IMG/VR virus record: IMGVR_UViG_3300013133_000071
Location: 1-23,173 of that record
Length of the DNA: 23,173 nucleotides
DNA from: a virus
Direction: 5' to 3' (one strand)
Under the pieces are notes generated by a model, which worked only from the letters and a program-made list of their open reading frames with translations, made no database searches and was not told the DNA's origin. Made by a program: the position numbers and the translations under genes. Below are positions 22,379 through 23,173 of this stretch, piece after piece. Numbering within the stretch: the first letter of the stretch is position 1; every line of letters starts with the position of its first letter.

Positions 22379-23049
22379 TGGCTAGGCTGCAACGGAAAGA
22401 CCTGGCCAAAGAATTTGAGGACATCGTTAAGCAGGAAATAAAGAATCATAATGATTCTGTGGCTGCAAATAACGAGGCGATCAATCAAATGCGCCAGCAA
22501 ATCAAGGACCTGAAGGAAGGATACTCTGCGGCTGATGCGACGATTGGGAGTGTGGTCAGCACCCATTCTAGCCAGCTTTTAGAAATGTCCTCCGTCATGC
22601 AGAGGCTATCCTCTCATGTCCTCAGCCGATTGAATGATCTAGGCGAAAGCACAAATCTCAAAATCGAGGATGTTAAAAAGGGAGCCGCAACACGCGAATC
22701 CTATTATTTAACAGTGAATGACTTCGATCAGTTCCGTGTTAAAATTGATGAATGGGTATCGCAAATCAGGCGCCTCTTTGAGATGCACCAATGCAATCTT
22801 TCCCAAGAGATCTCAAAGGCCGCTCTATCTCATGAAAAGCCGCTGGCTGAATATGAGGATCGCTGGAAATCTCACGTCAATTACCTCTTGAAAGACATCG
22901 AAGACATCAATAAATCGATGGATAGTTTTGGGTCGCAATTTGCAGCTCTAAAACTTGAAATTGAACGGCTAAAAAAGGGCTGCTTTGTTATCGAAAAAAA
23001 TATTGAAAACCTATATACCCAGATTGAAAGGCTGAAGGCGGCAAAATGA
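22378..23049 (+). CDS. Long coiled-coil protein in tail-fibre operon
   Basis: A 223-aa protein; I prefer ATG 22378, which overlaps the previous stop, to an in-frame TTG at 22372. AGAGG lies about ten bases upstream. It is almost entirely helical with heptad-like patterns: DLAKEFEDIVKQEIKNHNDS near the start, a middle helix ending in LSSHVLSRLNDLGE, and the C-terminal LKLEIERLKKGCFVIEKN. It has no membrane segment. A rod-like fibre connector or fibre-folding helper is a reasonable inference from place and shape. The final stop overlaps the next ATG by four bases. Confidence 0.6.
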   Translation: MARLQRKDLAKEFEDIVKQEIKNHNDSVAANNEAINQMRQQIKDLKEGYSAADATIGSVVSTHSSQLLEMSSVMQRLSSHVLSRLNDLGESTNLKIEDVKKGAATRESYYLTVNDFDQFRVKIDEWVSQIRRLFEMHQCNLSQEISKAALSHEKPLAEYEDRWKSHVNYLLKDIEDINKSMDSFGSQFAALKLEIERLKKGCFVIEKNIENLYTQIERLKAAK

Positions 23050-23173
23050 GTCAGACTGGTCTAATAGACATCGAATCGGCGAATCCTCAGATTCCGACCC
23101 TTTTTATAGCGGATGTTGGGAGCGCAATTCCAATAGACAATACTCTTGAGCTATTAGGAGAGGTAATACCTAA
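23046..23173 (+). CDS. Start of another virion/tail protein (3' end cut)
   Basis: The reading frame from ATG 23046 (ATGA overlap with the previous stop) stays open to the window end; 42 residues are visible. The start MSQTGLIDIESANPQIPTLF followed by DVGSAIPIDNTLELLGE resembles the N-termini of phage fibre or virion proteins with a GSAxPxxNxLxxxG motif. The rest lies outside the window, so function beyond virion-associated is not supported. Confidence 0.55.
   Translation, partial: MSQTGLIDIESANPQIPTLFIADVGSAIPIDNTLELLGEVIP

Overview
This window looks like the virion-assembly half of a tailed bacteriophage or prophage with podovirus-like gene content. No host gene, rRNA, tRNA, IS element or CRISPR array is visible. 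The plus-strand order is large terminase, P22-type portal, scaffold, N4-gp56-type major capsid protein, head-tail joining and tail proteins, three putative DNA-ejection proteins, then tail-fibre genes. Shine-Dalgarno sites and two sigma70-like promoters point to an ordinary bacterial host. I cannot name the host from the sequence.

Plus-strand morphogenesis block (2-15792): the 5' end is cut inside the terminase gene. Genes are packed tightly, often with ATGA, TAATG or TGATG start/stop overlaps, so translational coupling is likely. Intercistronic RNA hairpins lie before the portal (1772-1794), after the portal (3988-4015), before the scaffold (4623-4666) and across the scaffold/capsid junction (5298-5345). 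A terminator-like hairpin (7102-7131) follows the gene downstream of the capsid. The rest of the block holds paralogous beta-domain proteins, a head-tail adaptor candidate, three small Lys/Arg-rich proteins, a large tail/stabilisation-like protein and the ejection-protein set.

Minus-strand cassette (15704-20037): about thirteen small genes are transcribed against the morphogenesis genes, between the last ejection protein and the tail fibre. The cassette begins with a ribbon-helix-helix regulator. Its promoter has a -10 box inside a perfect 12-bp palindrome and would give an almost leaderless mRNA. Further down are Cys-rich small proteins, a YkgJ-type cysteine-cluster protein, a tandem DUF2829/Tad2-like protein, a small serine recombinase and several unknowns. 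At the end a two-helix membrane protein has its own promoter of the same architecture. This is the most accessory-looking part of the window, and I infer that it is a self-regulated moron-like module with possible anti-defence content. One gene in it (19122-19440) appears to carry a one-base frameshift at an A6 run.

Tail-fibre block (20146-23173): a repeat-rich tail fibre, a small virion-type protein, a coiled-coil protein and the start of another virion protein that runs off the window end.
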